The position numbers were made by a program, and so were the translations under genes. A DNA stretch of 10,657 nt from Zygnema cylindricum (taxonomy: Eukaryota > Streptophyta > Zygnematophyceae > Zygnematales > Zygnemataceae). Below, piece after piece: positions 8,445 through 10,657 of the stretch. The stretch's first letter is position 1; each line of letters starts with the position of its first letter. The DNA lies in the NCBI GenBank assembly GCA_037447655.1, contig JBBHKE010003131.1, positions 1-10,657 on the forward strand, given 5' to 3'. The notes under the pieces were generated by a model. It was given only the letters and a program-made list of their open reading frames with translations, had not been told where the DNA came from and did not search any database.

Positions 8445-8558
8445 ACGAACGCACAAGTAACGATTGACATAGGCACACTTTGAAAAGTACACCTTAAAAT
8501 CGGCGCTAAAATCCAAAGTAACGTTTCAAAGTTTCGGTTACATGGGGACACGCCCTTA

Positions 8559-9913
8559 CATACTTGGGGCGTTGAAACTTGGGTCGTAGAAGCCGCAAGC
8601 AGTGCAGTGCTGTTCTGTACGGTTGGGAGGGGTGAAGGCAAACGTCCAGCGGTACGGCTCGGGGGCGGAACGAAAATTGGCGAAACCCGAACCTGTTTCG
8701 CTGTCGCTACCTTCCCATACAAAATTTGCGTAATAAATTTACGCATTTCTGGGATGCCTTCGGAAATACTACGGCGCAAAACCCCCCTAAATTGCGAAAA
8801 ATCCGCCGTAAAAGTGTCCTGTTACCTTATCTCAAATCAAAATGTTATTTGCTACAATTATAGAATACGACAGGCTTAACAAAGGGGTCGTCGCTACGAT
8901 GTCGATTTAGTACCATTACTTTATCGCCATGCTGTACAAACGACAAATGTTTTGTCAACGATTGAAGGACTACAAGCTGTCAGTTCTCCTGCAGCGATAT
9001 TCGGTAAAGAGTACGTCAAACTTTATTTTTGCAGTACTTTATGCATGAACATAAAATAATTGCAACTAAAAAAAATAATCATTGACAGGGAAATCAAATC
9101 AAAGGTCCGGTAGAACTGGCTTGGAACGAGTACCCGCGCTCCAGGATTTTTGTCCTATTATAAGACGGCGTCTATTGATTTGTCCTGACAGAAAACATAG
9201 CATAAAATACGTACTTCAGTCTTTCTACCGCATTTTGAAACCCTAGCATCCAGCTGTCATGCCGATTTGAAAGATAGACCACGTGTAAGCAAAGGCTTTC
9301 ATCCCAATGGCTCGAGTCTATCCGCCATTTAGTTTGAGGTGAAAATGTACGGTCTGGAGCAAAAGTGATAATGGACACGTGGGACTTATGGCGGGAATCT
9401 TTATTTATGAATAGTGGATGTACGATGTCGGCGTCCTGCTCTGTAGTGCTAGTACAAATTTTACGGTCATTGGTACGCTGCAACATAAGTACGGTTTACA
9501 TGGCGTTATCTGTACGAAATTGCTACGTGGACGTCCCAAACTTCTATTGTATTGTACTGTAGTTGTCAGTTCCAAAGAACCTTCGTACGGAAATGTAACT
9601 TCTAGGCGTTGGTTTCGAGGGATGTCCATCCAACCCCGGCAAAAGTTACCGACGGCCGATAACAGAATCTTTGACGGCGCGCTTGAAGACAAACGCCAAG
9701 GCGCGTGGGAGGGCAGATTGTGATATGGTGCCACCTCGCCTCCCTCTGGGATTGCGTTTTTTTAACTTGGACTGAGCGTTGACGGGCGAAATGAACCGAC
9801 TTACGGTATTTCGTGCTAAAGGCTATTTCGAACAGGTTCGCACTATATTTCTGCGTACGCACTTTTCCTTCACTGCAGTCTGATGCCTGCCGCCTAATGG
9901 TCGCAGTACATAG
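8559..9913. other. Long stretch of apparently unique sequence without a supported gene
   Basis: Open frames of 101 to 114 codons occur on both strands (8435-8779 minus, 9172-9486 minus, 9405-9734 minus, 9418-9723 plus) and overlap one another. None shows a domain, a transmembrane pattern or a conserved motif I recognise, and no splice-bounded exon chain is evident. The segment is somewhat richer in G+C than the transposon-bearing parts and carries many isolated GTACGG words (8617, 8653, 9348, 9490, 9586). It could include non-coding or poorly conserved exons. Confidence 0.35.
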
Positions 9914-10132
9914 TACACCGCCAATCGCTATTAGCGTTGTGTACGCTAATCCCGTCCCACTTTATTTTTTTTATTCTCAAATAGAATTATCCACAATATT
10001 TAAACAAAACCCTAATTCCTAATTAGAGTAATCGATTTCTTCCAAAATTTCCAAATTACCAATTAGCGTAAACCACGCTAATTATTCGTATACGCTAAAG
10101 AAACTTCTACGCTAATAGCGATTGGCGGTGTA
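9914..10132. mobile_element. Family A MITE, copy A6, best preserved
   Basis: Perfect 24-bp inverted ends lie at 9914-9937 and 10109-10132, beginning TACACCGCCAATCGCTATT. Both junctions are GTAC and the element is 219 bp. The word ACGCTAA or its complement occurs six times: inside each end, at 9943-9949, 10063-10069, 10075-10081 and 10092-10098. This is an array of the kind that binds transposase in other DNA transposons (that role is inference). The middle is A+T-rich with no frame. Perfect ends suggest this is the youngest family A insertion in the window. Confidence 0.92.
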
Positions 10133-10657
10133 CTGTAACTGATGTTTTCACAGATCAAAACAAACTTTCGCACCAAAGAGTAGGTTCGGTAAGCCTGTCA
10201 AGAGGCCCGCCAACTCAAACAATAGAATGATACTGTACTGGCGCGATGCCACGTGGCCATTTCATTAAAAAATGTGTGTGTATCGCACCCGGTTGGCGTG
10301 TCTCCACGCGTGTCGGTGGGCATAATTTCTGACGGGGCTGAGTCGACACCCCTCCAACAGGTGTCTTGAAAGCGTACCTTTTCGTACAACTTTTTTTTTC
10401 GGCGTGTCCGCTGGCACTGGCTTAATGTACAAACAGTACTGTTTTTAGTACGATTACGAGGATTACCGGCCTGTACTGTAGCGCGAGTTAAAATCCTGTC
10501 GTTGGTACTGTAGTCATACTTTATCCACCACATTGGCAACTGCCGGCCGGTTGAATCCAACTTGCGAAAAAAGAGGCGTCTTTTGCCATTACTTCGTTAT
10601 TTCAGAATCCGCAACCATGCAGAGTTGTACTGTACCGTACGGAATATACTTTAGGAT
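10133..10657. other. Non-coding stretch to the window end
   Basis: No gene is recognised. A minus-strand frame of 120 codons (10198-10560), the longest in the window, is arginine-, threonine- and serine-rich without a domain. TACTGTA occurs at about 10131, 10231, 10473, 10505 and 10626. CCGTACGG is at 10634-10641. It may run into a gene beyond the window. Confidence 0.35.

Larger units (their letters stand above)
7480..8555. mobile_element. Possible PIF/Harbinger-like non-autonomous element, 1076 bp
   Basis: GGGCGTGTCC at 7480-7489 is repeated in inverted form, GGACACGCCC, at 8546-8555. The bases just inside are only loosely alike (ATATGTG and CCATGTA). TTA lies immediately outside both ends (7477-7479 and 8556-8558), which matches the 3-bp target duplication of PIF/Harbinger elements. 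There is no transposase frame. The call is weak: an 11-bp inverted match somewhere in a window this size is expected by chance, and the TTA agreement adds only moderate weight. If real, the family A copy at 8246-8444 inserted into it. Confidence 0.3.

Noticed and set aside
8435-8779. 114-codon minus-strand frame
   Set aside because: Its end runs into the right end of a MITE (8435-8444), there is no domain, and a plus-strand frame covers the same bases.
9405-9734. 109-codon minus-strand and 101-codon plus-strand frames over the same bases
   Set aside because: The two overlap almost fully and neither has recognisable features.
10198-10560. 120-codon minus-strand frame, the longest in the window
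   Set aside because: It has random-looking composition and no domain or neighbouring exon. This length is not unusual by chance in a window this long.

Overview
The window looks like non-coding, repeat-rich DNA from a eukaryotic nuclear genome, most likely an invertebrate animal. It is roughly 60% A+T by eye. CpG is not visibly depleted, which argues against a heavily methylated vertebrate genome. Stops are dense in all frames, the longest open frame is 120 codons, and no frame shows a protein family I recognise. There are no operons, no convincing ribosome binding sites and no rRNA or tRNA that I could find. The species cannot be named from the sequence.

The readable content is a dense set of short, non-autonomous DNA transposons. 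Family A (six copies: 654-868, 1169-1611, 3365-3584, 3769-3990, 8246-8444, 9914-10132) is made of MITEs, mostly 200-222 bp. Their inverted ends are close to CACCGTGAATCGCTATTAG. All twelve ends are flanked by TA, and nine of the twelve junctions read GTAC. Family B (298-570, 3989-4218, 5243-6324) has ends like TAGTGTTGTGTATCGG and subterminal arrays of TATCGG/CCGATA; the end pattern fits hAT elements. Element C (2646-3124) is the cleanest hAT-type insertion: a perfect 12-bp terminal inverted repeat inside a perfect 8-bp target duplication, TTTTAATG. A weaker candidate (7480-8555) has GGGCGTGTCC ends next to TTA, as in PIF/Harbinger elements, and would contain one family A copy.

Layout: 1-650 is TATCG-rich and holds a decayed B copy. 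654-1611 holds two A copies. 1612-2637 is a more G+C-rich, apparently unique stretch. 2646-3124 is element C. 3365-4218 is a cluster of two A copies and a B left arm that abuts the second. 4219-5242 shows nothing firm. 5243-6324 is the long B element with a GTAC-rich core. 6325-7476 is unique apart from a 3 x 21 bp tandem repeat. 7480-8555 is the Harbinger-like candidate. 8559-9913 is unique. 9914-10132 is the best A copy. The rest is unique.

Overlaid on all this is a strong word bias: about 130 GTAC tetramers by hand count where about 40 would be expected, with about 40 occurrences of CCGTAC/GTACGG where about 3 would be expected. These words lie both inside and outside the recognised elements. 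The excess, together with the GTAC-flanked insertion of family A, is the least explained signal in the window. No gene products interact here; any mobility would depend on transposases encoded elsewhere.
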